64,000 nucleotides of DNA from Pseudofrankia sp. DC12 (lineage in GTDB: Bacteria > Actinomycetota > Actinomycetes > Frankiales > Frankiaceae), in NCBI RefSeq assembly GCF_000966285.1, contig NZ_KQ031391.1, forward strand, positions 5,008,383 to 5,072,382. Direction: 5' to 3'. The notes under the pieces were generated by a model. The model was not told where the DNA came from, did no database searches, and worked only from the letters and a program-made list of their open reading frames with translations. A program made the position numbers and the translations under genes. The stretch's first letter is position 1. Each line of letters opens with the position of its first letter. Positions 8,396 to 17,482 of this stretch are shown here, piece after piece.

Positions 8396-9589
8396 ATGAC
8401 AACGGGTGCCAGTGGGCGCGACCTGTACGCCGGGACCGTGCTGGACGACGACCAGCGCGCGCTGCGCGAGATGGTCGCCCGGGTCGCGGCGGAGCGTTAC
8501 GCTCCGCGCGCCCGTGAGTGGGACCGCGAGCGCCAGCCGCTCCCGGCCGACGAGCGCAAGCTCCTCGCCGGGCTCGGCCTGCTCGGCCTGACCATCCCTA
8601 CCCGGTACGGCGGCGAGGGGCGTCCGGTGCTGGACGCGCTGATTGCGTTGGAGGAGCTGGCCAAGGCGAGCCCCATCGCCGCGTGGCCGGTGTTCGAGGC
8701 GTGCACGGGCCCGGCCCGGGTCATCGAGCAGTTCGGCACCGAGGAGCAGAAGACCCGTCTGCTCGGCCCGGTCGTGTCCGGGGACAAGACGATCGCCGTG
8801 TCCATCTCCGAGCCGGAGGCCGGGTCTGCGGCCACCGACATGACGACGACGGGACGCGTCGAGGGCGACACCATCGTCGTCAACGGGGTGAAGCGCTGGT
8901 GCTCTGGCGCGGGGCACTCCGAGCAGTACCTCGTCTACCTGCGGCTGTCGGAGGCGAGGGGCGGCAAGGCGATCGGCGCGGTGCTCGTCGACGGCGCCGC
9001 GCCGGGGGTGAGCTTCGGCCCGCAGGAGAACCTGATGGGCTTCCGCGGGATCTGCTCGGCCGACATCTTCTTCGACGACGTCCGGGTGCCGTTGGAGAAC
9101 CTGATCGTCCCCGCCGGCGGCTTCTCGAAGCTGTTCACCGCGTTCTCGATCGAGCGCCTCGGCAACGCCACGATGTCGCTGGCCGTCGCGCAGACCGCGC
9201 TCGACCGCACCGCGCGCTACGTGCTCGAGCGCCGCCAGTTCGGCCACCGTGTCGCCGACTACCAGCTCGTCCAGGGCGCGATCGCCGACATGGTCGTGCG
9301 CGTCGAGTCGGCCCGGATGCTGCTCTACGCCGCGGCGCAGGGCGCGGGCACCGGAGCGCCCAGCGCGCTCGCCGCGTCGGTGGCCAAGTGCGCCGCGAAC
9401 GAGGCGGCTCAGTTCGTCTCCGCCCAGGCGATCCAGCTGCACGGAGGCTACGGCTACTCCGAGGAGTACGAGATCGAGCGGCTGCACCGCGATGCCCACG
9501 GCTGGGCGCTCGCCGGCGGCACTCTCAACATCCAGAAGATCCGCATCGCCTCCGAGTACCTCGGCGTGCGCTTCGACCAGCGCGGCTAG
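8396..9589 (+). CDS. Acyl-CoA dehydrogenase family protein (third of three)
   Basis: A 397-residue acyl-CoA dehydrogenase. The flavin/substrate loop reads SISEPEAGSAATDMTTTG, and LERRQFGHRVADYQLVQ is the FAD-binding helix. The C-terminal segment HGGYGYSEEYEIERLHRDA is followed by AGGTLNIQKIR, where medium-chain enzymes have YEGT: the Glu is replaced by Gly. All three dehydrogenases of this module therefore lack the textbook catalytic Glu at this place. The ATG at 8396 is preceded by a weak ribosome site (GACGACG after GGCTGG). It probably works on the same CoA ester series as the 2.6-7.9 kb genes. Confidence 0.87.
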   Translation: MTTGASGRDLYAGTVLDDDQRALREMVARVAAERYAPRAREWDRERQPLPADERKLLAGLGLLGLTIPTRYGGEGRPVLDALIALEELAKASPIAAWPVFEACTGPARVIEQFGTEEQKTRLLGPVVSGDKTIAVSISEPEAGSAATDMTTTGRVEGDTIVVNGVKRWCSGAGHSEQYLVYLRLSEARGGKAIGAVLVDGAAPGVSFGPQENLMGFRGICSADIFFDDVRVPLENLIVPAGGFSKLFTAFSIERLGNATMSLAVAQTALDRTARYVLERRQFGHRVADYQLVQGAIADMVVRVESARMLLYAAAQGAGTGAPSALAASVAKCAANEAAQFVSAQAIQLHGGYGYSEEYEIERLHRDAHGWALAGGTLNIQKIRIASEYLGVRFDQRG

Positions 9590-9625
9590 CGCGCCTCGAG
9601 CCACGCGGGCCTGGCCACGACCAAT

Positions 9626-9651
9626 ATCCAATGTTGCATCCAATCTTGGAT
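9626..9651. promoter_or_regulatory. Tandem palindromes before the Opp-type binding protein, probable operator
   Basis: Two adjoining 14-base inverted repeats: ATCCAATGTTGCAT (9626-9639, one mismatch) and ATCCAATCTTGGAT (9638-9651, perfect), with centres 12 bases apart. They sit in an AT-rich island in otherwise very GC-rich DNA, and the second overlaps a possible -10 box GATAAT (9649-9654). The same motif recurs before the paralogous gene at 41.7 kb. Read the other way, TTGCATCCAA at the junction resembles a GntR-type site. The nearby GntR/FCD gene is a candidate binder. This is an inference. Confidence 0.6.
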
Positions 9652-9727
9652 AATCCTAGTCTCTGACGAGTTCCCCGCGGCGCCCGGGCGTGCGCGGGTG
9701 TTTCTGACTCGAGTCAGGGGGGTGACC

Positions 9728-11314
9728 GTGGGCGGGCATCGTAGGCGTTTCCTAGGACGGTTCTTGCCGTTCCTCTTAGCCATCGGGTTCGCGCTGGCGG
9801 CGTGCGGGGCTTCGGGGGGTGGGACGGTCGGGACGGTGGCCGCGACCGGTGCCCCGAAGCACGGTGGCACGCTGACCGTCGGCGTGAACAACGAGATCGC
9901 CGGCTGGTCGCCGCAGATGCTGCGGGACACGACCTTCGGTGAGGACCGCGGCAACTTCGTCTATGACACGCTGCTGAAGCTGGACGCGAAGGGGGACTGG
10001 CAGCCGAACCTGGCGACCAGCATGACGACCTCGGACTCGGTCACGTGGACGATGAAGCTGCGGCCCGGGGTCACGTTCACCGACGGGACGCCGCTGGACG
10101 CGGCGGCGGTGAAGTTCAACGTGGGCCTCACGAAGGACCCTTCGCTGGGCTCATCGGCCCTGCTCACCGTCTCCGACATCAAGGCGATCACCGTCCTCGA
10201 CCCGGCCACGGTTCAGTTCGTTCTCGGTGGGCCGGACGGCTCGTTCCCCTACGCCTTCACCTCGATGGCCGGGATGATGGTGTCGCCGACGGCGTACCAG
10301 GCCGACCCGCGAGGGTTCGCGCAGCACCCGGTCGGGGCGGGGCCGTTCATGCTGCAGTCGTGGACGCGGGACTCGCAGGCTGTGCTGGTGCGTAACCCGC
10401 ACTACTGGGATGTGGGCAGGCCGTATCTCGACAAGGTCGTGTTCCAGGTCATCACCGATCCGGTGACGCTGGGCCAGTCGCTGGCCAGCGGCGAGATCGA
10501 CGTCGCCGCGAACGGCCCCGCCGTGCAGGCCACGCTCAAGGGAACGCCCGGGATCCACGTCGTCAACACGAGCCTGACCGGTGGTGCCGGGATCGTGCCG
10601 AACGAGAGCCGGGCGCCGTTCGACGACGTGCGGATCCGTAAGGCGATCGCGCTGGCGATCGACCCGCGGGCGGTGAACGCCTCGCTGTTCCAGGGTGCGT
10701 GGTCGGGCAGCCTGCCGTGCGCGCCGTATGCGCCGAACCTGCCGGAATGCGCGCAGGGGCTGTGGCCGAAGACGGACCTGGCCGAGGCGAAGAAGCTCGT
10801 CGCGGACTATGTCGCGGAGAAGGGCCCGCTCAAGGACCACTACGAGCTGCTCGGTGTGCCTTTCAACCAGGACCAGGCACAGTACCTGCAGCAGGTGCTC
10901 GCCAGCATCGGTATCCACGTCACGCTCAACCTCCTGCAGACGGCGGACTACAACACCCAGTTCGCGGTGAAGAACGACTTCGATCTGGCCTGGAGCGCGA
11001 ACACCCCGTTCGCCGGCCCGGCCCGCGGCTTCTTCCGCAACCTGTACAGCAAGCCCGCCGGCGGTCGTCATGTCCAGGGCGGCCCGGTCGACCCGGCGCT
11101 GGAGAGCCTGCTCAACCAGGCCACCAAGGCTGTCGACCGGAACAGCCGCGTCGCCGCCGTGAAGAAGATCGAGCAGCTGAACGCGACCCAGTTCCTCTAC
11201 ATCTGGTTCGGGCCGTACATCAGCGGGTTCATCGCCAAGGACGACGTCGAGATGCCGGCCTCGTTCACCGCCTGTGCCTATACCCGCGCCGCCGACATCT
11301 GGCTCGACCGATGA
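9728..11314 (+). CDS. Opp/Dpp-type ABC transporter substrate-binding lipoprotein (copy 1)
   Basis: A 528-residue family-5 (peptide/nickel type) binding protein. A basic start and hydrophobic stretch end in the lipobox ALAACGAS, so it should be anchored outside the membrane. YDTLLKLDAKGDWQPNLAT and WTMKLRPGVTFTDGTPLDA are the conserved family-5 core. GTG at 9728 is chosen because AGGGGGG lies 5 bases before it. It heads the ATPase-permease operon that follows and so delivers ligand to it. A second, mosaic-identical copy is at 41727-43310. Ligands in this family range from peptides to opines, sugars and other small molecules; none can be assigned here. Confidence 0.9.
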   Translation: MGGHRRRFLGRFLPFLLAIGFALAACGASGGGTVGTVAATGAPKHGGTLTVGVNNEIAGWSPQMLRDTTFGEDRGNFVYDTLLKLDAKGDWQPNLATSMTTSDSVTWTMKLRPGVTFTDGTPLDAAAVKFNVGLTKDPSLGSSALLTVSDIKAITVLDPATVQFVLGGPDGSFPYAFTSMAGMMVSPTAYQADPRGFAQHPVGAGPFMLQSWTRDSQAVLVRNPHYWDVGRPYLDKVVFQVITDPVTLGQSLASGEIDVAANGPAVQATLKGTPGIHVVNTSLTGGAGIVPNESRAPFDDVRIRKAIALAIDPRAVNASLFQGAWSGSLPCAPYAPNLPECAQGLWPKTDLAEAKKLVADYVAEKGPLKDHYELLGVPFNQDQAQYLQQVLASIGIHVTLNLLQTADYNTQFAVKNDFDLAWSANTPFAGPARGFFRNLYSKPAGGRHVQGGPVDPALESLLNQATKAVDRNSRVAAVKKIEQLNATQFLYIWFGPYISGFIAKDDVEMPASFTACAYTRAADIWLDR

Positions 11315-11321
11315 CCGGCGC

Positions 11322-12386
11322 ATGACTGCCGCTGCTCCGGCTGAGGCGCTGCTGAAGGTCACCGGCCTGACGGTCGCCTTCAGCACGCCTCAGGGCCTGC
11401 TGCGCGCGGTCGACGGCGTTGACCTGCACGTCGCGCGCGGCGAGACCCTGGGGATCGTCGGCGAGTCGGGCTCGGGGAAGTCGGCGACGCTGCGGGCCAT
11501 CATGGGCCTGCTGCCGCCGGGCACCGCGGCCTGGTCGGGCAGCGTGCTGTTCGGGGGCCGCGAACTCGTCGGCCTGCCGCGCCGCGAGCTGCGCCGGCTG
11601 TGGGGCACGGACCTGTCGATCGTGCTCCAGAACCCGATGACCTCGCTCAACCCGGTCGTGCGCGTCGGCCGCCAGCTCGGCGAGGTGCTGCTCACGGCCA
11701 GCGGCGCGCGGCGCGGCGAGAAGCAGCGCCGGGCCGCCGAACTGCTCCGGTCGGTGGGCATCCCCGAGCCGGAGCGGCGGCTGCGCCAATATCCGCACCA
11801 GCTGTCCGGCGGGATGCGCCAGCGGATCGCGATCGCGATCGCGATCGCCGGCGACCCGGCGCTGCTGCTCGCCGACGAGCCGACGACGGCGCTCGACGTC
11901 ACCGTCCAAAAGCAGATCCTCGACCTGCTCGCCACGTTGCGTGACGGCCGCCACATGGGAATGATCATCGTGACGCACGACCTGGGCGTCGTCGCGACGA
12001 GAACCGACCAGATCATCGTCATGTATGCCGGGCAGGTCGTCGAGCAGGCGCCGACGCGGGAGCTGTTCCGGTCCACTCGGATGCCCTACACCGAGGCCTT
12101 GCTGCGCTCGGTGCCCCGGCTCGGCCGCAAGCCGCACGAGCCACTCGAGGCGATCCCCGGCCAGCCTCCGGTACTGACCAGCCGGCCCGCCGGCTGCCGG
12201 TTCGCGCCGCGGTGCCGCTACGCGCGGCAGCGGTGCCGCGAGGCGATGCCGCCGCTGGCCCCGGTCGCCGGCGCGCCGCGGCATCTCGTGCGCTGCTGGT
12301 TCCCGGTCGACACGGCGGCGGGCCAGGCGCCGGCGTCGGCGGCGCTCGCAGCGGCGCCGGGCGGACCGGGCGAAGGAGGGTCCTGA
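11322..12386 (+). CDS. Opp/Dpp-type ABC transporter ATPase, first (OppD-like)
   Basis: A 354-residue ATPase with Walker A GESGSGKS at 47-54, signature LSGGMRQR, Walker B LLLADEPTTALDV, and the C-terminal oligopeptide domain with its Cys cluster (CRFAPRC, then further Cys) typical of OppD/DppD. Walker A is followed by Ala where Thr or Ser is usual, which OppD proteins tolerate. The ATG lies 7 bases after the binding-protein stop and its TGA overlaps the next start (TGATG), so the operon is translationally coupled. It pairs with the second ATPase to drive import through the two permeases downstream. Confidence 0.92.
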   Translation: MTAAAPAEALLKVTGLTVAFSTPQGLLRAVDGVDLHVARGETLGIVGESGSGKSATLRAIMGLLPPGTAAWSGSVLFGGRELVGLPRRELRRLWGTDLSIVLQNPMTSLNPVVRVGRQLGEVLLTASGARRGEKQRRAAELLRSVGIPEPERRLRQYPHQLSGGMRQRIAIAIAIAGDPALLLADEPTTALDVTVQKQILDLLATLRDGRHMGMIIVTHDLGVVATRTDQIIVMYAGQVVEQAPTRELFRSTRMPYTEALLRSVPRLGRKPHEPLEAIPGQPPVLTSRPAGCRFAPRCRYARQRCREAMPPLAPVAGAPRHLVRCWFPVDTAAGQAPASAALAAAPGGPGEGGS

Positions 12387-13426
12387 TGGCGGGCGGCGGC
12401 TCGGCGCACCTGCGCGAGTCACAGGACGTTCTGCTGCGGGTCGAGGACCTGCGCGTGGAGTTCCCCGCCGGCCGCGGCCGGGTCGTGCACGCCGTCTCCG
12501 AGGTCAGTCTCGACGTGGCGCCGGGGGAGACGCTGGGTCTCGTCGGCGAGTCGGGCTGCGGGAAGTCGACGACCGGGCGCGCGATCGTCCAGTTGCCCCG
12601 GCCCACGGCTGGCCGGGTCGTCTTCGAGGGCAGGGACCTCACCGCGGTCTCGCGGGCCGGCCTTCGCCCGCTGCGCCCCCGGATGCAGCTCGTCCATCAG
12701 GATCCTGTGTCCTCGCTCAACCCACGGCGCACGGTGCGTCAGATCGTCGAGGAGCCGTTGCGGATCTGGCGCCGCGGCGACGCCCCGGCCCGGGCCGGGG
12801 CGGTCGACGAGATCCTGGAAGCCGTGGGGCTCAACCCGGCAGCGGTCGGTGGCCAACGGCCACGGGAGCTGTCCGGCGGCCAGTGCCAGCGGGTGTCGAT
12901 CGCCCGGGCGCTCGTGCTCGGGCCCAGGCTGGTGATCTGCGACGAGGCGGTGTCCGCGCTCGACGTCTCCGTCCAGGCCCAGATCCTCAACCTGCTCGAG
13001 GACATGAAGGCCCGCTACGGCCTGACGATGGTGTTCATCTCGCACAACCTGTCGGTCGTGCGCGGGGTCAGCGACCGGGTCGCCGTGATGTACCTCGGCA
13101 AGCTCTGCGAGGTGGGGTCGCCCGACGCCATCTACGGCAGGCCGGCGCACCCGTACACCGCGGCGCTGCTGTCGGCGGTCCCGGAACCGGACCCCGAGGC
13201 GAGGCCGAGCGACGCGCGGGTCATCGGCGACGAGCTGCCCTCGCCGCTGAGCCCGCCGTCCGGGTGCCGGTTCCGGACCCGCTGCCCGCTGGTCCACGAC
13301 CGCTGCGCGGTCGAGGAGCCACAGCTGCGGCCCGTCGCGGACGGCCACCACGTCGCCTGCCACGCCGCCGAAGGCGAGAAGACCGCCGCCGTGGGCGCCA
13401 GCCCCCGGCCAGGGGGGAGGACCTGA
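12386..13426 (+). CDS. Opp/Dpp-type ABC transporter ATPase, second (OppF-like)
   Basis: A 346-residue ATPase with Walker A GESGCGKST at 54-62, signature LSGGQCQR (Cys in place of the more common Gln or Arg), Walker B LVICDEAVSALDV and a C-terminal Cys-bearing oligopeptide domain (CRFRTRCPLVHDRC). This is the OppF/DppF partner of the preceding ATPase. Its ATG overlaps the previous stop and its own stop overlaps the permease ATG (TGATG both times), so all are made from one message. A longer frame open upstream overlaps the previous gene and is not used. Confidence 0.92.
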   Translation: MAGGGSAHLRESQDVLLRVEDLRVEFPAGRGRVVHAVSEVSLDVAPGETLGLVGESGCGKSTTGRAIVQLPRPTAGRVVFEGRDLTAVSRAGLRPLRPRMQLVHQDPVSSLNPRRTVRQIVEEPLRIWRRGDAPARAGAVDEILEAVGLNPAAVGGQRPRELSGGQCQRVSIARALVLGPRLVICDEAVSALDVSVQAQILNLLEDMKARYGLTMVFISHNLSVVRGVSDRVAVMYLGKLCEVGSPDAIYGRPAHPYTAALLSAVPEPDPEARPSDARVIGDELPSPLSPPSGCRFRTRCPLVHDRCAVEEPQLRPVADGHHVACHAAEGEKTAAVGASPRPGGRT

Positions 13427-14370
13427 TGAGATACGTGCTCGGCCGGCTGGCCCACCTGCTGGTCATCCTCGCCGTCGTCACGTTCTTCGTGTCGGCGATG
13501 GTCTCGCTGATGCCCGGCGACCCGGCGCTCGCGGTGCTCGGCGACGCGGCGACCCCGGACCAGATCCATGCCTTCCACCAGCAGTTCCACCTCGACGAGC
13601 CCATCGTCGCCCGGTATGGGACCTGGCTGAAGGACGCGGCCCAGGGCAACCTCGGCGAGTCGCTGCGCGGCGGTGTGCCGATGGTCGACCTGATCTGGCA
13701 GCGTGCGCCGGTGAGCCTCGAGCTGCTCATCGGCGGCCAGGTGCTCGCGCTGCTGTTCGCGATCCCGGCGGGGATCTACGCCGCGTACCGGCCGGGCCGG
13801 GCCGGTGACCAGACCCTCGGAGTCCTCTCGTTCGGGCTCATCTCGACGCCGAGCTTCGTGCTCGCCCTGGTTCTGGTGCTCGTGTTCGCCCTGCGGCTGC
13901 ACTGGCTGCCGGTGGCGGGCTACGTGCCGTTCACCGGGGACCCGGTGCGCAACCTGCAGGCCATGATCATGCCGATGGTGGTGGTCGCCGCGCATCCCGC
14001 CGCCGTGTACCAGCGGGTGCTGCGCAACGACATGCGCGCGACCCTGCAGGAGGACTTCATCCTGATGGCGGAGGCGAAGGGCCAGTCGACCGCGCGGGTG
14101 CTGCTGCGCCACGCGCTGCGGCCGTCGCTGTTCTCGTTGGTCACCCTCGTCGGGGTGACGACCGGCTCCGCGATCGCCGGCACCGTCATCGTCGAGACGA
14201 TCTTCGCATTGCCCGGTCTCGGCCGGCTGCTCTACGACTCCATCAGCTTCCATGACATCGCGGCGATCCAGGCCATCGTCGCGGTGATCGCCATCGCGTA
14301 CGTCGTGGTCAACGCGCTCGTTGATGTGCTTTACGGCCTTCTCGACCCGAGGGTCCGCCATGCTCGCTGA
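13426..14370 (+). CDS. Opp/Dpp-type ABC transporter permease, first (OppB-like)
   Basis: A 314-residue inner-membrane permease with about six hydrophobic segments: residues 9-29, then in the region 100-300. The EAA loop that docks the ATPase reads EAKGQSTARVLLRHALRPSL. MPGDPA after the first helix and FGLISTPSFVLALVLVLVF are typical of OppB/DppB. It forms the channel with the next permease. The ATG overlaps the ATPase stop. The last residues, VRHAR, overlap the start of the next gene by 11 bases. Confidence 0.92.
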   Translation: MRYVLGRLAHLLVILAVVTFFVSAMVSLMPGDPALAVLGDAATPDQIHAFHQQFHLDEPIVARYGTWLKDAAQGNLGESLRGGVPMVDLIWQRAPVSLELLIGGQVLALLFAIPAGIYAAYRPGRAGDQTLGVLSFGLISTPSFVLALVLVLVFALRLHWLPVAGYVPFTGDPVRNLQAMIMPMVVVAAHPAAVYQRVLRNDMRATLQEDFILMAEAKGQSTARVLLRHALRPSLFSLVTLVGVTTGSAIAGTVIVETIFALPGLGRLLYDSISFHDIAAIQAIVAVIAIAYVVVNALVDVLYGLLDPRVRHAR

Positions 14371-15322
14371 CAACACCGCGCCCGCGTCCACGGCACCGCC
14401 CGCCGGCGTCACCTCCGTGGACGCCGCTGCCGTGCCGCCGCGCCGGCGACGCCCGTCGGTGGTACGCACCGTCGCCGCGGCCTGGGTGCTGCTCGTGGTC
14501 GGTATGGCCGTGCTCGCGCCGGTGCTGCCGCTGCCCGGCTACGCGCAGGGCAGCCTCGCCATCGCGCGGCCGCCGTCCGCGCACCACCTGCTCGGCACCG
14601 ACCAGCTCGGCCGGGACATGCTCAGCCGGGTCGTGTCCGGGGCGCAGACGTCGCTGCTCGTCGGGGTGCTCAGCGTCGGGCTCGCGCTCGTGGTGGGAGT
14701 AGCGCTGGGCCTGGTTGCCGGCTACTACGGCGGCAAGGCCGATGCCGTCGTCACGGCGGTTGGCGATGTGATCCTGTCCGTCCCGGGGCTGGTCTTCCTC
14801 ATGGTCATCTCGGCGCTCGCCGGGTCGTCGGTCCGTACTCTGGTCATCGGGATCGCCCTGTTCACCTTCCCGACGTTCATGCGCCTCGCGCGGGCGAACA
14901 CGATGACGTTCGCGCGGCGCGAGTTCGTCCTCGCCGCGCAGGGCCTCGGCGCCCGCGACGCCCGGGTGATGCGGCGCGAGGTCCTGCCGAACGTGCTGCC
15001 TTCGGTGCTTGCCTACGCGTTCGCGGCACTCGGCCTGGTACTCGTCATCGAGGGCTCGCTGAGCTTCCTCGGCCTGGGTGTCCAGCCGCCGAGGCCGTCG
15101 TGGGGGAACATGATCGCAGACGGCCGGCCATTCCTGTCGAGCCGGCCGCATATCGTGTTGATCCCGGCGGTCACGCTGTTCCTCACGGTTCTGGCCTGCA
15201 ACGCGCTGGCCGAGCGAGGTGGCCGGCCGCCGGGCGCGGCGTCCGGCGCGGCGCAGGGTGGGGAGCGGTCACCCGGGGCCCGGGCCGCCCAGCCGGGCGG
15301 GGGAGCCGGCGCGGCAGACTGA
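14360..15322 (+). CDS. Opp/Dpp-type ABC transporter permease, second (OppC-like)
   Basis: A 320-residue permease with an N-terminal cytoplasmic stretch rich in Ala, Pro and Arg, a first helix near residues 40-58, and DQLGRDMLSRVVSGAQTSL, the hallmark of OppC/DppC. The EAA-like loop is AAQGLGARDARVMRREVLPN. The C-terminus is odd: after the last helix (LFLTVLACNALAE) about 35 Gly/Ala/Arg-rich residues follow in place of the short conserved tail, perhaps an old frameshift near the end. The ATG at 14360 overlaps the previous gene by 11 bases. Confidence 0.9.
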   Translation: MLADNTAPASTAPPAGVTSVDAAAVPPRRRRPSVVRTVAAAWVLLVVGMAVLAPVLPLPGYAQGSLAIARPPSAHHLLGTDQLGRDMLSRVVSGAQTSLLVGVLSVGLALVVGVALGLVAGYYGGKADAVVTAVGDVILSVPGLVFLMVISALAGSSVRTLVIGIALFTFPTFMRLARANTMTFARREFVLAAQGLGARDARVMRREVLPNVLPSVLAYAFAALGLVLVIEGSLSFLGLGVQPPRPSWGNMIADGRPFLSSRPHIVLIPAVTLFLTVLACNALAERGGRPPGAASGAAQGGERSPGARAAQPGGGAGAAD

Positions 15323-15365
15323 GACCCTCGGCGGCAGCGGAAACAGCAGGAATGAGCGACGTGAC

Positions 15366-16043
15366 GTGACGGAGCACGGCGGGGAGACGAACGCGACGGC
15401 AAAGGCGACCACCGCCCTGCGCGACATGGTCATGCGCCGTCGGCTGATGCCCGGCCAGCAGCTCCGTCAGGACCAGCTAGCCGAGCAGCTGAACCTCTCC
15501 CGCAGTCCCGTGCGTGAGGCGCTGCGGATCCTCGAGACCGAGGGGCTGGTTCGTTACGTCGTCAACCAGGGTTACTTCGTCGCCGAGTTCAATGCCGCCG
15601 AGCTCCAGCAGATCTACCTGATGCGCCGTCTTCTCGAGGCAGAGCTGCTCCGCACCGCGCGCCGGCCCGCGGATGACGACCTCGCCGCGCTGCGCGCCCA
15701 CAACGCGGCGGTAACCGCCGGGGGCGAAGCGGGCTCCATCACCGAGATGCTGGTGGCGAACCGGCGGTTCCACTTCGCGCTGCTGGGCCTCTCCCCGCTG
15801 CTCCTGGTCCGCCGCGAGGTCGTGCGGCTGTGGCATCTCTCCGAGGCCTATCGGGCGGGATATCTCTGGATTCCCGAGACCCGGGACCGGATTGTCGCCG
15901 AGCATCTCGCGATGGTCGACGCGCTGGCCGACTACGACCTCGGCCGGTTGGTGGACATCGCCGAGCAGCACCGCAACTCCGCCGAACGCACTGTTCTCGG
16001 CCTTTTCGCCGACACCGTCGGCGACAGCCCGGCCCGGCGTTAG
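15366..16043 (+). CDS. GntR-family transcriptional regulator, FCD subfamily
   Basis: A 225-residue regulator: N-terminal winged helix (QLRQDQLAEQLNLSRSPVREALRILETEG) and a C-terminal all-helical FCD ligand domain. FHFALL, EHLAMVDAL and EQHRNSAER hold His residues at the places that bind a metal in FCD proteins. Such regulators usually sense organic acids and repress nearby transport or catabolic genes. It lies 43 bases after the importer operon on the same strand, so it is the best local candidate to bind the palindromes before the two Opp-type binding-protein genes. The GTG start at 15366 is the best in-frame one; the next Met is inside the DNA-binding domain. Confidence 0.88.
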   Translation: MTEHGGETNATAKATTALRDMVMRRRLMPGQQLRQDQLAEQLNLSRSPVREALRILETEGLVRYVVNQGYFVAEFNAAELQQIYLMRRLLEAELLRTARRPADDDLAALRAHNAAVTAGGEAGSITEMLVANRRFHFALLGLSPLLLVRREVVRLWHLSEAYRAGYLWIPETRDRIVAEHLAMVDALADYDLGRLVDIAEQHRNSAERTVLGLFADTVGDSPARR

Positions 16044-16238
16044 CCCGGGCGTCCAGCTGGCCGCAACGAGCAGCTGAACGCCCTGGTCCGGCGCGCGTCC
16101 CGAGCGGCGCTCGCCTGCTGGCGCCGAGACGGCGCTGCCCGGTGGCCGGTCAGGACACCGCCGCCTGTTGACATGAAGCCGTCCCGCGGGTAGACGACTC
16201 ACAGCCAGACAACGGTGGCCCAGTTCCGGGAGATTACT

Positions 16239-17441
16239 GTGGTATTTTCTGCGCCGGTCGTGCCGTACTACGACCCCTATGACACCGAGATCGGTGCCGA
16301 CCCATTCCCTGTCTTCCGGCGGCTTCGCGACGAGGCGCCCCTCTACTACAACGAGCAGTACGACTTCTACGCGCTCAGCCGTTTCGACGACGTCGAGCGC
16401 GGGCTCAAGAACTCCCGGGTATACGCGTCGGGACGAGGGGTGGTCCTCGAGCAGATCAAAGCGAACATGACCATGCCGTCGGGAACCCTCATCTTCGAGG
16501 ACCCGCCGGCGCACACCATCCACCGTGCGTTGCTCGGCCGATTATTCAGCGCGAAGGCGATGAGTGCCGTCGAGCCCAAGATCCGGAAGTTCTGCGCAGA
16601 CATCCTAGACCCCCTGGCCGCGGCCGGCGGGCGGTTCGACTTCGTCGCCGATCTCGGCGTGTACGTCCCCACCCAGTCGATCGGCATGCTGCTCGGCATT
16701 CCGGAAGAGGACCAGCGGGAGATCCGCGAGCGGCTGACCGTGGCGACGCACGACCCCGGGCGGCCCCAGGAACGGCTGACCAGCACCGACTTCTATTCGG
16801 GCGGCCTTTTCACCGACTACATCAACTGGCGGGCCGGCCATCCGTCCGACGACCTGATGACCCAGCTCCTGTTCGCGGAGTACGACACGGCGGACGGTAA
16901 ACGCCGGCTCACCCGCGAGGAGGTCCTGACGGCGGTCAACATGCTCGCGATCGCGGGTAACGAGACCACCACGGTCCTGATCGGCTGGACCGGCAGTCTG
17001 CTCGCGGACCACCCCGACCAGCGGCGGCAGCTGGCGGCGGACCCCGCCCTCATCCCCGGCGCCATCGACGAGATCCTCCGTTACGCGCCGCCCGGCCTGC
17101 AGACCTGGCGCTATGTCGCCCGTGACAGCGAAGAGCACGGCGTGCGCATCCCCGCGGGCAGCGCGCTCGGGCTTCTGCTGGCGTCCGCCAACCGCGACGA
17201 CCGCCAGTACGGCGATCCCGAGAGGTTTGACATCCACCGGAAGGGGAACCGGCACCTCACGTTCGGTTTCGGCGCGCATTTCTGCCTGGGTGCCGCACTG
17301 GCGCGTATCGAGGGAAGGGTGGTGCTGGAAGAGATCCTCAAGCGTTTTCCGGACTGGTACGTCGACGCGGAGAACTCAAAACTGGTCCGCACCGCGACCT
17401 TCCGGGCGTGGGAACGGCTGCCGGTCGTCACCGGCGCGTAG
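16239..17441 (+). CDS. Cytochrome P450
   Basis: A 400-residue bacterial class I P450. The heme loop FGFGAHFCLGAALAR carries the ligand Cys349, the I-helix has AGNETTT with the acid and alcohol for oxygen activation, and EILRY holds the ExxR motif. It would hydroxylate an unactivated carbon with electrons from a ferredoxin; no ferredoxin gene is next to it. GTG at 16239 is preferred (GGGAGA 5 bases upstream) over GTG at 16215. It stands alone after the GntR gene and is followed by a hairpin terminator. The family number cannot be given from the sequence alone. Confidence 0.92.
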   Translation: MVFSAPVVPYYDPYDTEIGADPFPVFRRLRDEAPLYYNEQYDFYALSRFDDVERGLKNSRVYASGRGVVLEQIKANMTMPSGTLIFEDPPAHTIHRALLGRLFSAKAMSAVEPKIRKFCADILDPLAAAGGRFDFVADLGVYVPTQSIGMLLGIPEEDQREIRERLTVATHDPGRPQERLTSTDFYSGGLFTDYINWRAGHPSDDLMTQLLFAEYDTADGKRRLTREEVLTAVNMLAIAGNETTTVLIGWTGSLLADHPDQRRQLAADPALIPGAIDEILRYAPPGLQTWRYVARDSEEHGVRIPAGSALGLLLASANRDDRQYGDPERFDIHRKGNRHLTFGFGAHFCLGAALARIEGRVVLEEILKRFPDWYVDAENSKLVRTATFRAWERLPVVTGA

Positions 17442-17443
17442 GC

Positions 17444-17482
17444 CAGGTGTTCAGCTGCGCAGAATGCGCAGGTGAACACCTG
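17444..17482 (+). terminator. Hairpin terminator after the P450 gene
   Basis: Nested inverted repeats 2 bases after the P450 stop: outer arms CAGGTGTTCA/TGAACACCTG, one G-G mismatch, inner arms CTGCGCA/TGCGCAG and a 3-base loop. This makes a 17-pair stem with no U-run. Confidence 0.75.
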
